DNA of 10,213 bases from positions 1-10,213 of the forward strand of contig JAEWCT010000190.1 in assembly GCA_023390485.1 (NCBI GenBank). Direction: 5' to 3'. Both the position numbers and the translations under genes were made by a program. Origin of the DNA: Pseudomonadota bacterium (lineage in GTDB: Bacteria; Pseudomonadota; Alphaproteobacteria; Rhizobiales; Hyphomicrobiaceae). Position 1 is the first letter of the stretch; each line of letters begins with the position of its first letter. The notes below the pieces were generated by a model. The model did no database searches, was not told the DNA's origin, and saw only the letters and a list, made by a program, of their open reading frames with translations. Below, one piece after another: positions 1 to 6,601 of the stretch.

Positions 1-235
1 CTCCCAAAGACGCCCCGTTTCCGCGATCGAATTGCCACGCGGGTCGAGCACGTAAACCCGATGCGGGTAGAAGCAGACCGTTCTTCGCAGCCCCGACGAG
101 ATCGCCGCGCCGGACGCGCTTGCCGCGCGCCATGCCGTTCATGTCAAAGAGGATGATGTCGATCCACGTGACGGTTGGATTGGCGTCGAGAAATGCCGTC
201 GCCTCTTCGATGGTGATGAAAGTGTCCGTCGTCAT
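1..235 (-). CDS. Glutamine synthetase family gamma-glutamylamine ligase, N-terminal part (runs off window; apparent frameshift)
   Basis: The ATG at 235 begins a protein whose first ~60 residues match the start of GS-fold gamma-glutamylamine ligases (PuuA/GlnA-like). Visible pieces are an acidic WIDIILFDMNG strand followed by ARGKRVRRGDLV and GLLLPAS. Enzymes of this family use ATP to join glutamate to an amine such as putrescine or ethanolamine; the catalytic C-terminal domain lies outside the window. After LLPAS the reading frame becomes nonsense (GLRARPAWQ), while the +1 frame reads VYVLDPRGNSIAETGRLWE, the expected continuation. Removing one C from the CCC run at 57-59 restores one frame. 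Both sides of the break are well conserved, so a base-calling error or a very recent mutation is likely. The start overlaps the stop of the upstream hydrolase gene by 4 bp (ATGA), which indicates translational coupling. The amine substrate cannot be told from this fragment. Confidence 0.85.
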   Translation of the reverse strand, partial: MTTDTFITIEEATAFLDANPTVTWIDIILFDMNGMARGKRVRRGDLVGAAKNGLLLPASGLRARPAWQFDRGNGASLG

Positions 236-984
236 GCGGCCTGTCCTTTAGCGATCTTGCCTCTCGCAGCGTCGCCGAAGCGGCGGAACAGCGCCAGGGA
301 TTGGGGATTTGAATGAATCTGCCACTCGGGGTGCCATTGCACGCCGAGGGAAAACGGATGGCCTGAAGGCGCGCGCGCGGCTTCGATCAGTCCGTCTTCG
401 GCGAAAGCTTCGGCGACGAGCGGCTTGGCGAGCGTCCTGACGCCCTGTCCGTGCAGCGAATTGACGACGATCGTCTCCTGCCCGAGCCACGTCCTGAGTT
501 CGCCCGTGAGCTTGACCGGATGGCGGGCAGCGAACATCACGTCAAAATCTTTGACCTGCGGCTCGCGGTGATCGGCGTAGTCATCAAGCGCATGCACAGC
601 CTGATGCAGCGTGCCGCCGAGCGCCACGTTGAGCTCCTGGAAGCCTCGGCAAATCGCGAAGATCGGCAGCTTGCGCTCGATTGCAGCCGGAATGAGCGGC
701 AAGGTCACCGCTTCCCGGTCGCGTTCGATCGCGTCCGGGAGGATCGGCTCTTCGTCGCTGTAGTGCACCGGCTCGACGTTTGAGATCGCGCCCGTCAAAA
801 GGATGCCGGACGCGACGTCGAGAACTGAGCCGATATCGGCAAGCCCCTTGCCGACCGGAACAAAGAGCGGCTGGCACTCCGAGCCTTCGACGACCGCGAC
901 GGCGTATTTCCTCACGACGACGTCCGCCTGGAGTCCTCCGACCATATCCGTGCAGCAGGGGATGACGATAATTGGCCGGCTCAT
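232..984 (-). CDS. puuD: Gamma-glutamyl-gamma-aminobutyrate hydrolase (PuuD-like, peptidase C26 / class I GATase)
   Basis: A 250-residue cytoplasmic protein of the class I glutamine amidotransferase fold, usual length for PuuD. The nucleophile elbow reads IFAICRGFQELNVALGG with Cys112 as nucleophile, and the GVQWHPEW motif supplies His218 and Glu220 of the triad. In the Puu pathway this enzyme hydrolyses gamma-glutamyl-GABA to glutamate and GABA, the last step after ligation, oxidation and dehydrogenation of putrescine. Homologues also act on other gamma-glutamyl acids, so the exact substrate is inferred. The ATG at 984 sits in an ATGA overlap with the stop of the aminotransferase gene, and its own stop overlaps the start of the GS-like gene in the same way, so the three genes form a tight operon. 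No FAD oxidase (PuuB) or aldehyde dehydrogenase (PuuC) is in the visible part. Confident at family level. Confidence 0.92.
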   Translation of the reverse strand: MSRPIIVIPCCTDMVGGLQADVVVRKYAVAVVEGSECQPLFVPVGKGLADIGSVLDVASGILLTGAISNVEPVHYSDEEPILPDAIERDREAVTLPLIPAAIERKLPIFAICRGFQELNVALGGTLHQAVHALDDYADHREPQVKDFDVMFAARHPVKLTGELRTWLGQETIVVNSLHGQGVRTLAKPLVAEAFAEDGLIEAARAPSGHPFSLGVQWHPEWQIHSNPQSLALFRRFGDAARGKIAKGQAA

Positions 985-2366
985 GCCGCAAGTTCTCCAG
1001 AGACGTCTGCGAGCGTCTTATCCAGTGCCTTCTGGATCACGGCGCCGGCTTCTTCGAATTGTGCTTCCGTCCAGATCAGCGGCGGCGCGCAGATCATGGT
1101 GTCGAAGACCGCGCGCATGATGAACCCTTCGCGGAAGAAGTGATCGCGGCAGATGAGACCGACGCGGCCCGGATCGTCGAAGCGTTTGCGCGTTTTCCTG
1201 TCGGCGACGAGTTCGATCGCGCCGAGGAGACCGACGGTGCGAACTTCGCCGACGAGCGGATGGTCTTTGAAGCGCGCAAAAAGCTTGGCGAGCGCCGGAC
1301 CCGTCGTCTCCTTCACCTTCGGAACGAGCCGGTCACGCTCCATGATTTCGAGGTTCTTCAACGCCACGGCGCACGCAACGGGATGGCCCGAGAACGTGTA
1401 ACCGTGATTGAAGTCGTCGTCCTTCGACATCAACGCTTCGACGATCTTGTCGTCCACGAGAACGCCGGAAAGTGGGATGTACCCGGACGTCGCGGCCTTC
1501 GCGAATGTGATCAGGTTCGGCTTGAGCCCATAGAATTCCGAAGCAAACCAGGTGCCAACGCGGCCAAAGCCGGTGATCACTTCGTCGGCGAGCAGCAGGA
1601 TGCCGTACTTGTCGACGATGCGCTGAACTTCGGGCCAATAGGTCGACGGCGCAATCTTGACGCCGCCGGCGCCTTGAACCGGCTCGCCCGCAAATGCCGC
1701 GACATTCTCTGGCCCGCAGCGAAGAATCTCTTCCTCGATGGCACGCGCCGCGCGAAGCCCGAACGCCTCCGGCGTCTCGCCGGGGAACGAGTCTCCGTAC
1801 CAATAGGGGTCCATCACATGCCGGAACCCTTCGTAGACCGGATAGCTGTGCTGATGGACGTGGCTCATGCCGCCCATGGAACCCGCAGCAATGGTCGAGC
1901 CATGGTAGGCGTTCTTGCGGCTGATGATGATGCGCCGCTTCGGTTCGCCCTTGAGCACCCAGTAATGCCGGATGAGGCGGATCGCCGTGTCGTTGGATTC
2001 AGATCCCGACGAGCCGAAGAAGACCTGATTGATGTGTGGCGGCGCCAGTTCCGCGAGCTTGCGCGAAAGCGCGACGACCGGCGGATGCGTCGTCTTGAAG
2101 AACGTATTGTAGAACGGCAGCTCGACCATCTGGTCGTAGGCGGCCTGCGCCAGCTCTTTATTTCCGTAACCGATGTTCGTCGTCCAAAGACCGGCCATCC
2201 CATCGAGGATGCGCTTGCCTTCGCTGTCGATCACGTACGGGCCTTCGCCTTTGACGATCACGCGGACGTTCTGGGCGGCCCTCAGCGACTGATGATCGGA
2301 GAACGGGTGCAGGTGGTGCTGTGCGTCGAGGTCTTGGATCTGCTTGGTCTGAAATCGGTTGGACAC
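981..2366 (-). CDS. spuC: Class III (omega) aminotransferase, putrescine/amine:pyruvate type (SpuC-like)
   Basis: A 461-residue PLP-dependent class III aminotransferase of normal length. Landmarks are DGMAGLW near residue 55, FYNTFFKTTHPP near 85-96, the phosphate-cup motif GSSGSES at 118-124, YHG at 154-156, the pyridine-N-binding aspartate in DEVITGFGR (Asp261) and the Schiff-base lysine in FAKAATSGYIPL (Lys290). The overall pattern (N-terminal HHLHPFSDH, DFNHGYTFSGHPVA) resembles putrescine:pyruvate aminotransferases such as SpuC, which move a terminal amino group to pyruvate giving an aminoaldehyde and alanine. Neighbouring puuD and GS-like genes support a polyamine or other primary-amine substrate; beta-alanine or taurine cannot be excluded. 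The start is GTG at 2366, supported by a GGAGGG Shine-Dalgarno 8 nt upstream. It is first in the leftward operon and is divergent from the TetR regulator. Confidence 0.9.
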   Translation of the reverse strand: MSNRFQTKQIQDLDAQHHLHPFSDHQSLRAAQNVRVIVKGEGPYVIDSEGKRILDGMAGLWTTNIGYGNKELAQAAYDQMVELPFYNTFFKTTHPPVVALSRKLAELAPPHINQVFFGSSGSESNDTAIRLIRHYWVLKGEPKRRIIISRKNAYHGSTIAAGSMGGMSHVHQHSYPVYEGFRHVMDPYWYGDSFPGETPEAFGLRAARAIEEEILRCGPENVAAFAGEPVQGAGGVKIAPSTYWPEVQRIVDKYGILLLADEVITGFGRVGTWFASEFYGLKPNLITFAKAATSGYIPLSGVLVDDKIVEALMSKDDDFNHGYTFSGHPVACAVALKNLEIMERDRLVPKVKETTGPALAKLFARFKDHPLVGEVRTVGLLGAIELVADRKTRKRFDDPGRVGLICRDHFFREGFIMRAVFDTMICAPPLIWTEAQFEEAGAVIQKALDKTLADVSGELAA

Positions 2367-2647
2367 GGGTCTTCCCTCCAGCGGAATAGATGAAGGCCGG
2401 TATGCTCGGCCGGCGCGAATGAAAATGCTGGGAGACGCTTAGTGCGGCGTATAGCCGATGCGGGCACAAAGCCTCAGAAGCTCGCGCTTCGGATGAGGAG
2501 CGCGCTTTCCGGAACGCGCGGTCTCGTTGCAACCGGTGGCAGCCGATGCACCATTCGAAAAAATAGCCGGGAGCCGGATATCCGACGGCGCCATTCCCGT
2601 TATTCCCTGGCCGGTCGCACCATTTTCGGCGCGGCGCACTCGATCAC

Positions 2648-2661
2648 TAACGATAGCGTTA
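2648..2661. promoter_or_regulatory. Palindrome TAACGATAGCGTTA, candidate repressor operator
   Basis: A 14-bp inverted repeat with six of seven base pairs matching (one A/G mismatch next to the centre). It lies 61 bp upstream of the tetR start and overlaps the weak candidate promoter for the leftward aminotransferase operon. Size, symmetry and position suit a TetR-family operator. The assignment to this TetR protein is inference. Confidence 0.45.
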
Positions 2662-2691
2662 CTTGCGTCTTCAACGGCTTGCAGAGTAAGC

Positions 2692-2704
2692 TCTACAGTG
2701 TAGA
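2692..2704. promoter_or_regulatory. Perfect palindrome TCTACA-G-TGTAGA, candidate TetR autoregulatory operator
   Basis: Two perfect 6-bp arms around a single G, 17 bp upstream of the tetR start codon. It lies between and partly over the candidate -35 (TTGCAG) and -10 (TAGAAG) of tetR, the usual place for an autorepression site. Its sequence differs from the palindrome at 2648-2661, so the two may bind different proteins. Confidence 0.5.
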
Positions 2705-2721
2705 AGTCAAGGGCCGCCGGG

Positions 2722-3414
2722 ATGACAGAGCTGAAATCTAGGGCGCGGCGGGGAGTAGAGAAATCGGAAATCCTCGACGCCGCGTTTACCCTGTTCGCGA
2801 GCGCCGGCGAGCAGGGATTTTCGATCCGCAAGCTCGCGGCCATCGTCGGCGTCGATCCGATGACCATCCTGCATCATTTCCGCTCGAAGGAAGAACTGCT
2901 TCGCGCCATTGCCGACCACGCCTTGCGCGGCATCGAAATACCGGTGGCGACTGCGAACTGGCAAAATGACCTGAAGGCTGTCGCCAACGCCTATCGGATG
3001 CTCGCACATCGTCACCCGCGCGTTTTTCATCTTCACTTTCGCTATAACGCGACCGGCCCCGCCGACCACATCTCGAGCGAGATCGTCTATTGCGCATTGC
3101 GGCAGGCCGGACTTGCCGACACCCAGGCCGCGGGACTGGGGCTCGCATTTTACGCGTTCGTTCTGGGCTTTGCGCTTGCCGAGGCCGAAGGCCTGCTGCG
3201 TCCGATAGGTGAGAGCGAAGAAACGGAACTCAGGGCTCTCGACTCCGAAACGTATAAAGCGACCCGCGCGCTCATTCCCGCGCTGAAGACGCTCGACCCC
3301 GATGCCGCGTTCGACGATTCGATGAATGCCTTCATCTCGGGCGTCGCCCATCTCGCGAGGCACCGGCCTAACAAATCCTCACTCAAGCCAAAATCCGGAG
3401 CTGCTTCGCATTAA
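2722..3414 (+). CDS. TetR/AcrR-family transcriptional regulator
   Basis: A 230-residue protein with a typical TetR N-terminal DNA-binding domain: ILDAAFTLFASAG at about 17-29 (helix 1) and the helix-turn-helix FSIRKLAAIVGVDPMTILHH at 33-52, followed by FRSKEELLRAI. The C-terminal ~160 residues form the variable ligand-binding and dimerisation part and do not reveal the ligand. Start ATG at 2722 follows a GGG-rich weak ribosome site. The gene is divergent from the aminotransferase operon and 109 bp upstream of eutB on the same strand, so it is well placed to control both amine-degradation units and itself. An amine or an aldehyde product would be a natural ligand, but that is inference. The last ~15 residues (PNKSSLKPKSGAASH) look like a disordered tail. 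Confidence 0.88.
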   Translation: MTELKSRARRGVEKSEILDAAFTLFASAGEQGFSIRKLAAIVGVDPMTILHHFRSKEELLRAIADHALRGIEIPVATANWQNDLKAVANAYRMLAHRHPRVFHLHFRYNATGPADHISSEIVYCALRQAGLADTQAAGLGLAFYAFVLGFALAEAEGLLRPIGESEETELRALDSETYKATRALIPALKTLDPDAAFDDSMNAFISGVAHLARHRPNKSSLKPKSGAASH

Positions 3415-3463
3415 CGTGCACTGCAAAGAGGCGGATGTTGGTCGCGTAAGCACGATTTGAAGC

Positions 3464-3491
3464 TTGCGCAGAAAGCACCAAAGGACATTAT
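3464..3491 (+). promoter_or_regulatory. Weak candidate promoter for eutBC
   Basis: TTGCGC (3464-3469) and CATTAT (3486-3491) are separated by 16 bp in the 109-bp gap between tetR and eutB, about 33 bp before the eutB start. Both boxes are only partial matches, so eutBC may instead be read from the tetR promoter. Confidence 0.22.
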
Positions 3492-3523
3492 TGAGGACAG
3501 CGAACGGGAGATCGGAGAGGGCC

Positions 3524-4909
3524 ATGTATAGGGTGCATGCTGGCGGAACGACCTACACATTCTCGTCCCTGAAGGAGCTTTTGGCCAAAGCCACGCCACC
3601 CAGATCGGGCGATGTGCTGGCAGGCGTAGCGGCAACGTCAGCCGCCGAGAACGTCGCCGCCAAGATGGCTCTTGCCGATGTACCCCTGAAGCAGTTTCTC
3701 AACGATGCGATCATTCCATACGAGGATGATGACGTTACGCGCCTCATCATCGATACGCATGATGCGGCAGCCTTCGCCCCCGTCGCGCACATGACGGTCG
3801 GCGAATTTCGTGACTGGCTCCTTTCGGAAGGCGCGACGCCGCAGAAAGTTTCCGCGCTCGCCCCCGGGCTGACGCCGGAGATGGTCGCAGCCGTCTCGAA
3901 GATCATGCGCAATCAGGATCTCGTGCTCGGAGCCAAGAAGGCACACGTCATCACCCGGTTCCGCAATACGATCGGCCTTCCGGGCCACATGGCCGTGCGC
4001 CTGCAACCCAATCACCCAACCGACGACAAGAGGGGCATCGCCGCCTCGATCGTCGATGGCCTGATGTACGGCTGCGGAGACGCGGTCATCGGCATCAATC
4101 CTGCGAGTGATAATCTGACGGCGATCACCGATCTCCTGGTGATGATGGACGACATCATCCGCCGCTTCGAAATTCCGACGCAAAGCTGCGTGCTGACCCA
4201 CGTGACGACCACGATCGATGCCATCGCCAAGGGCGCGCCAGTCGATCTCGTATTCCAGTCGATCGGCGGCACGGAGGGCGTCAATGCCTCCTTCGGCGTG
4301 ACGCTGGCGCACCTGAAGGAAGGCCGCGAAGCCGCACTCAGCATCAAGCGCGGCACTGTCGGCGATAACTGCTTGTATTTCGAAACGGGGCAGGGCTCGG
4401 CCCTGTCGGCGGACGCGCATCACGGCTGCGATCAACAGACGATCGAAGCCCGCGCCTATGCCGTGGCCCGGCAGTTCAAGCCGCTTCTCGTCAACACCGT
4501 CGTCGGCTTCATCGGTCCCGAGTATCTCTACAACGGCAAGGAGATCATCCGCGCCGGACTCGAAGATCATTTCTGCGGCAAGCTGCTCGGCCTGCCGATG
4601 GGTTGCGATATCTGCTACACGAACCACGCCGAAGCCGATCAGGATGACATGGACATCCTGCTGATGATGCTCGGCGCCGCCGGCGTCAACTTCATCATGG
4701 GCATCCCCGGAGCAGACGACATCATGCTGAACTACCAGTCGACGTCGTTCCATGACGCGCTCTACGTGCGCGAGGCGCTGGGCCTCAAGCGCGCGCCGGA
4801 GTTCGAAGCGTGGCTCGCCCGCATCGGCGTGACCGATACCACCGGCCACCTCGCGCCGCACAGTTCCGGCAATCCGCTTCTCACACATGCACAGGCGCTG
4901 GCGGCATGA
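3524..4909 (+). CDS. eutB: Ethanolamine ammonia-lyase large subunit EutB
   Basis: A 461-residue protein, normal length for EutB, the active-site subunit of adenosylcobalamin-dependent ethanolamine ammonia-lyase, which converts ethanolamine to acetaldehyde and ammonia. The TIM-barrel core is intact. Residues that contact substrate in the E. coli enzyme appear in place within one position: Arg159 and Gln161 in AVRLQPNHP, Asn192 in INPAS, Glu287 in FETGQGSAL and Asp362 in CDICYTNH. The C-terminal block MLNYQSTSFHDALYVREALG is also characteristic. Start ATG at 3524 follows GGAGAGG; a TTG at 3464 in frame would add 20 residues that do not look like the family, so it was not chosen. The stop overlaps eutC by 4 bp. 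Without shell genes nearby, the enzyme is presumably free in the cytoplasm. Confidence 0.96.
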   Translation: MYRVHAGGTTYTFSSLKELLAKATPPRSGDVLAGVAATSAAENVAAKMALADVPLKQFLNDAIIPYEDDDVTRLIIDTHDAAAFAPVAHMTVGEFRDWLLSEGATPQKVSALAPGLTPEMVAAVSKIMRNQDLVLGAKKAHVITRFRNTIGLPGHMAVRLQPNHPTDDKRGIAASIVDGLMYGCGDAVIGINPASDNLTAITDLLVMMDDIIRRFEIPTQSCVLTHVTTTIDAIAKGAPVDLVFQSIGGTEGVNASFGVTLAHLKEGREAALSIKRGTVGDNCLYFETGQGSALSADAHHGCDQQTIEARAYAVARQFKPLLVNTVVGFIGPEYLYNGKEIIRAGLEDHFCGKLLGLPMGCDICYTNHAEADQDDMDILLMMLGAAGVNFIMGIPGADDIMLNYQSTSFHDALYVREALGLKRAPEFEAWLARIGVTDTTGHLAPHSSGNPLLTHAQALAA

Positions 4910-5691
4910 CCACCATGATAGAGGATCCCTGGGCAAATCTGAAACGGTTCACCGACGCACGCATCGGCCTTGGCCGCTCGGGCGCCGCGATGCCGACGCG
5001 CGAAGTTCTGAACTTCGCTCTCTCGCACGCCATGGCGCGCGACGCGGTGACGACACCGATTGATTGGACGCCCATCGAAAAGGGTCTGTCGGCGCTCGGC
5101 CTATCAACGTTGCGAATAGCGAGCGCTGCAGGCGATCGCTCTGAATATCTCCGCCGTCCCGATCTCGGCCGCCGGTTGTCCGATGCCTCGCGTGAAGCGC
5201 TCGTGCGCGCGTCCGAGATCGAAGCCGCGAAACCCGATCTCGTCATTCTCGTCGGCGACGGACTGTCGTCGCTCGGCGTCGCCGCCAATACGCTCGCGTA
5301 TATGTCGGCGTTTATGCCTTACGTGGTGAAAGCGGGCTGGAAACTAGCGCCGGTTCTGCTCGCCGATGACGCCCGCGTGGCGCTCGGCGATGAAGCGGGC
5401 GAAATACTCGGCGGCAAGGCCGTGCTCGTGCTGATCGGCGAGCGGCCGGGCCTTTCGTCACCCGACAGCCTTGGCGTCTACCTCACGTTTTCGCCGCGCG
5501 TCGGCATCAAGGACGCCGACCGCAACTGCATCTCGAACATTCGCCAGCGCGGGCTTTCTTACGATGAAGGCACGTTTAAGACCGCGTGGCTTCTGCGCGA
5601 AGCATTCCGCCGCGGCCTGACCGGCGTCAATCTGAAGGACGAATCCCAGTTCCTGATCGAAGGCGAACCCGGCCCCGAACTGATCAAATAA
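4906..5691 (+). CDS. eutC: Ethanolamine ammonia-lyase small subunit EutC
   Basis: A 261-residue small subunit that, with EutB, holds the cobalamin cofactor. Family signatures are ARIGLGRSGAAMPT near 18-31, VGDGLSSLGV near 117-125, LIGERPGLSSPDSLGVYLTF near 177-195 and DADRNCISNIRQRGLSY near 203-219. It is shorter than the ~295-residue E. coli protein because of a compact N-terminus, the usual form when EutBC is not packaged in a microcompartment (family knowledge). The ATG at 4906 overlaps the eutB stop as ATGA, so the subunits should be made in equal amounts. The gene ends 5 bp before a strong hairpin. No EutA reactivating factor follows, so reactivation must be encoded elsewhere or be dispensable. 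Confidence 0.95.
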   Translation: MTTMIEDPWANLKRFTDARIGLGRSGAAMPTREVLNFALSHAMARDAVTTPIDWTPIEKGLSALGLSTLRIASAAGDRSEYLRRPDLGRRLSDASREALVRASEIEAAKPDLVILVGDGLSSLGVAANTLAYMSAFMPYVVKAGWKLAPVLLADDARVALGDEAGEILGGKAVLVLIGERPGLSSPDSLGVYLTFSPRVGIKDADRNCISNIRQRGLSYDEGTFKTAWLLREAFRRGLTGVNLKDESQFLIEGEPGPELIK

Positions 5692-5696
5692 GAACG

Positions 5697-5717
5697 CCTC
5701 TCCCCGGAGGGGAGAGG
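5697..5717. terminator. Hairpin between convergent eutC and SDR genes
   Basis: Perfect 9-bp arms, CCTCTCCCC and GGGGAGAGG, around a GGA loop, in the 37-bp gap between two converging genes. It fits a bidirectional transcription end. There is no T tract on either side, so it may work with Rho or protect 3' ends. The CTCTCCCC/GGGGAGAG motif also resembles short intergenic palindromes that recur in many alphaproteobacterial genomes. Confidence 0.6.
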
Positions 5718-5728
5718 GATTCCGGCAC

Positions 5729-6496
5729 TCACACCGCCGTAAAGCAGTTGTCGACGAAGAGGTGAGCGCCGTTGACGAAGCTCGCTTCGTCGCTGGCAAG
5801 GAACAGTGCAGCACGCGCCACTTCTTCCGGTTCGCACAACCGGCCCTGCTGAACCGCGAGCGCCGCTTCGGACGCATCGACGCCAAGCTTCTGCAGTTCG
5901 GCCACTTCCCTGAGGCCGTGGGGGGTCGCAACGAAGCCCGGGCAAACCGCGTTACAGCGGATGCCCCTGTCGCGGTATTCGACGGCGATCGACCGCGCGA
6001 ACATATGGCAGGCGCCCTTCGACGTATTATACGCGGTCTCCAAAGGCGTCGCCGCGATGGCCGAGATCGACGAGGTGCACACGATGGAGCCGCCGCCCAT
6101 CTCCAGCATGCCCGGCAGCACGGCTTGCGTCATCAGATACATGCTCGTGACGTTGATGCCCATCAGCCATTCCCACTCCTTGAGCGACGTCTCGAGGAAC
6201 GGCTTGATGATGATCGTACCGGCGTGATTGAAGAGCACGTTGGCTTGTCCGATTGCGGACGTGACGCTCGCGACGGCGGCGTTGACCTGAGCTTGGTCCG
6301 CGACATCGGCAGAGGCGAAAACGGCCTTGCCCCCGGCTTTGTTGATCTCGGCGACCACGGCGCGCCCGGCCTCCTCGTTGCGGTCGATCACGCCGACGGC
6401 CGCACCTTCCGCCGCGAACAGGCGGGAAGAGGCGCCGCCCATCCCCGTTGCTCCGCCCGAGATGATCGCAATCTTACCCTTTAGCCGGTCTGCCAT
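5729..6496 (-). CDS. SDR-family NAD(P)-dependent oxidoreductase
   Basis: A classical short-chain dehydrogenase of 255 residues in one Rossmann domain. Visible are the glycine motif SGGATGMG (13-20), an aspartate at the end of beta-2 (VIDRN, Asp38) that favours NAD over NADP, NHAG (90-93; usually NNAG), the catalytic Ser143, and the YNTSK motif (Tyr156, Lys160), followed by NAVCPGFVATP. It should oxidise an alcohol or reduce a carbonyl, but the substrate cannot be read from sequence. Two ATGs lie 6 bp apart. The one at 6496 is preferred because AGGAG sits 7 nt upstream of it and only 1 nt from the ATG at 6502. The gene lies 105 bp downstream of the permease gene on the same strand. A role with an alcohol or aldehyde from amine degradation is possible but only inferred. 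Confidence 0.9.
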   Translation of the reverse strand: MADRLKGKIAIISGGATGMGGASSRLFAAEGAAVGVIDRNEEAGRAVVAEINKAGGKAVFASADVADQAQVNAAVASVTSAIGQANVLFNHAGTIIIKPFLETSLKEWEWLMGINVTSMYLMTQAVLPGMLEMGGGSIVCTSSISAIAATPLETAYNTSKGACHMFARSIAVEYRDRGIRCNAVCPGFVATPHGLREVAELQKLGVDASEAALAVQQGRLCEPEEVARAALFLASDEASFVNGAHLFVDNCFTAV

Positions 6497-6538
6497 TGTC
6501 ATACTCCTGTCGAGACGTTTGGTGGGATGTGTAACAGA

Positions 6539-6568
6539 TGCGGGCCGGATCGATTGATCCGGCCCGCA
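6539..6568 (-). terminator. Strong hairpin between permease and SDR genes
   Basis: Perfect 13-bp arms, TGCGGGCCGGATC and GATCCGGCCCGCA, with a 4-nt loop, 34-63 bp past the permease stop. The T run (6572-6577) is on the plus strand, where no gene ends. On the minus strand the hairpin is preceded by A residues and followed by ATCTGTTAC, so it is a poor intrinsic terminator for the permease. It may be bidirectional, Rho-assisted, or an mRNA-processing/stability hairpin. Confidence 0.6.
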
Positions 6569-6582
6569 CCATTTTTTGACAT

Positions 6583-6596
6583 CTAAGAGGTCTTAG
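6583..6596. repeat. Small perfect inverted repeat CTAAGA-GG-TCTTAG
   Basis: Six-base arms with a 2-bp centre, just 6 bp beyond the permease stop and 15 bp from the large hairpin. It could be part of the 3'-end structure or a small protein-binding site. Nothing else supports a role. Confidence 0.4.
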
Positions 6597-6601
6597 CCCC
6601 G

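Larger units (their letters stand above)
2367..2721. promoter_or_regulatory. Divergent intergenic control region between the aminotransferase operon and tetR-eutBC
   Basis: These 355 bp hold no convincing gene. They carry the promoters of two divergent units. Near the tetR side lie two palindromes (listed separately) and a smaller AGAG-TAAG-CTCT repeat at 2683-2694. A possible tetR promoter is TTGCAG (2679-2684) and TAGAAG (2701-2706), 16 bp apart. A weak leftward candidate is TTGAAG (complement of 2669-2674) and GTTAGT (complement of 2646-2651), 17 bp apart, which would give the aminotransferase operon a leader of roughly 270 nt. That leader side contains GC-rich repeats (for example around 2395-2414 and 2503-2524) and a run of six A at 2560-2565, but nothing I recognise as a riboswitch. 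Confidence 0.5.

Noticed and set aside
972..2393. A 473-codon open frame on the plus strand opposite the aminotransferase gene
   Set aside because: The minus strand encodes a clear full-length aminotransferase. The plus frame is Arg/Asp/Val-rich nonsense typical of antisense to GC-rich coding DNA and has no family motif.
2555..2590. Possible intrinsic terminator on the minus strand (GC-rich repeat plus U6)
   Set aside because: The arms that can be paired directly before the T run are only about 4 bp, and the GGATATCC palindrome is too small; too weak to list as a terminator.
2439..2867. A 142-codon minus-strand open frame crossing the tetR start and control region
   Set aside because: It overlaps the tetR helix-turn-helix region in antisense and both candidate operators, and has no recognisable product.
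3638..4936. A 432-codon open frame on the minus strand opposite eutB
   Set aside because: It mirrors the codon bias of eutB, lacks recognisable motifs and has no ribosome site. EutB on the plus strand is unambiguous.
5762..6484. A 240-codon plus-strand open frame opposite the SDR gene
   Set aside because: The product is Arg/Asp/His-rich without motifs, while the minus strand has all SDR catalytic motifs.
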